A stretch of 64,000 nt of DNA from Ananas comosus (taxonomy: Eukaryota; Streptophyta; Magnoliopsida; Poales; Bromeliaceae): positions 28,370-92,369 of the forward strand of contig NC_033630.1 in the NCBI RefSeq assembly GCF_001540865.1, written 5' to 3'. Numbering within the stretch: the first letter of the stretch is position 1; every line of letters begins with the position of its first letter. The notes under the pieces were generated by a model. It was not told where the DNA came from. It was given only the letters and a program-made list of their open reading frames with translations, and made no database searches. Positions 63,057 to 64,000 of the stretch are shown here, piece by piece. The position numbers and the translations under genes are program-made.

Positions 63057-64000
63057 AAAGATATGGTCAGCTCCTCGTTTAAATTTTTGAACGTAAATAG
63101 TTATCTATAGACATACATTATTCTTTCTAAGTTTCTTACATGGGAACACTCTTTTTATTATTGAGTGTGAGCTCTATTCAAAACTGGCTCAAGTTCTTTA
63201 TATATTTTTTCTATGCTTGAATTGAACCAGATTTTTTTCTTTCTTTACTTAAACTGAACCAATCATTGTTGAGTGTGGGTTCACCCGAACCGACTTAAAT
63301 TTTTCATATGTTTTTCTCTTTTTTTGTTTGAACCAAATTTAATTTTTCTTTTGTCTTGCTTGAACTGAATCGGGTCACACCTCTGCACTGGACCGAGCCG
63401 TTTCTCTTCCACTTTTTTTTAATTATTATCTTTCTTTATTGGCAAGATAAATTACATCCCTTATCTCATTTCTTCCATCGCCGTTTTCTCTTCTTTTATT
63501 GACATTTTTTATTTCCTTTCTAATTATCTACCCGTTCTATCGCACATATTACTATACTAGTTTTACATCATTTACATTATATATATAATACTATATATAA
63601 AAGTGTATAGAAATTCCGACAATAACAGACGGAATCCAAAAAGAAATAAAAGAATATTCCCTATATTTCCAACGAACGGATATGATCGCTTAATTAAAAA
63701 AATCGGATAAAAAATAGCATTCTTATTCATCTACAAATCCAATCCTACCAATGGTTGTGTCAATAAAAAATGAACGGTTCACTTAATTAAAATTTTTTTA
63801 AAATAAGAACAAACGGTTATGATTAATCTGTTCGTTGGAAATATTCAAATAAATATAATGTGCAAATTTATATTGATTTAAAATAAATTAAAATAATTGT
63901 TATGTGCATTTGCACGTATACTAAAATAGTATAAAGGCACATTAAAAAAAAAGAAAAATTTTCAGATGGGATTAAAATACCTCTTTAATTATGACGAAGG
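63057..64000. other. AT-rich terminal region, possible Helitron-like end
   Basis: No gene. Near 63901-63930 the hairpin GTGCATTTGCAC is followed by GTATACTAAAATAGT, and at about 63588 the sequence TACTATATATAAAAGTG occurs. This resembles ends of plant non-autonomous Helitrons, but the canonical CTAG terminus is imperfect. Confidence 0.3.

Overview
The window looks like nuclear DNA of a monocot flowering plant. The genes are split by GT-AG introns, several first exons are very GC-rich (typical of commelinid monocots), and long AT-rich intergenic stretches are packed with plant-type transposable elements. I cannot name the species from sequence alone. The repeat families remind me of pineapple-like or palm-like commelinids, but that is a weak guess. 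Eight isolated N bases probably mark unresolved contig joins.

Layout. 1-6500: a minus-strand gene for an EF-hand ATP-Mg/Pi-type mitochondrial carrier. 6500-9500: a Mutator-like MITE and a cluster of tRNA-derived SINE copies. 10480-15600: an intact minus-strand phospholipase D alpha gene with an apparent 5'UTR intron. 15600-29500: a gene desert holding a CACTA-like element with nested insertions, two more copies of the same MITE family, a 1.44-kb foldback element and two other TIR elements. 29480-34517: a plus-strand SPX-domain phosphate-sensing gene with paired P1BS sites upstream. 35759-36642: an RPC6 (RNA polymerase III subunit) gene with an in-frame TAG. 39587-41667: a class III peroxidase gene with a frameshift in exon 3. 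43596-45186: an ATS3 embryo-specific PLAT/LH2-like gene. 45918-47875: a tRNA relic, a hAT-like MITE and a 5'-truncated polygalacturonase relic. 48582-49578: a minus-strand DCC/DUF393 thiol-oxidoreductase-like gene. 50483-52415: a minus-strand Alba-domain gene. 52500-64000: no convincing gene, but a dense set of TIR/foldback MITEs in TA microsatellites, a partial copia-type LTR element and a fifth MITE copy.

The genes are unrelated housekeeping, stress and seed genes and do not form a pathway cluster. Three loci between 35.7 and 47.9 kb (RPC6, peroxidase, polygalacturonase) carry disabling lesions, while the carrier, PLD, SPX, ATS3, DCC and Alba genes all splice into clean reading frames.

The most notable non-genic signal is a MITE family present five times, each copy with an exact 9-bp target-site duplication. 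In two copies one terminus plus flanking DNA has been tandemly duplicated. A long foldback element at 25.95-27.39 kb, with short coding-like repeats in both arms, is the other structure worth attention. I saw no bacterial-type operon, CRISPR array or viral genome.
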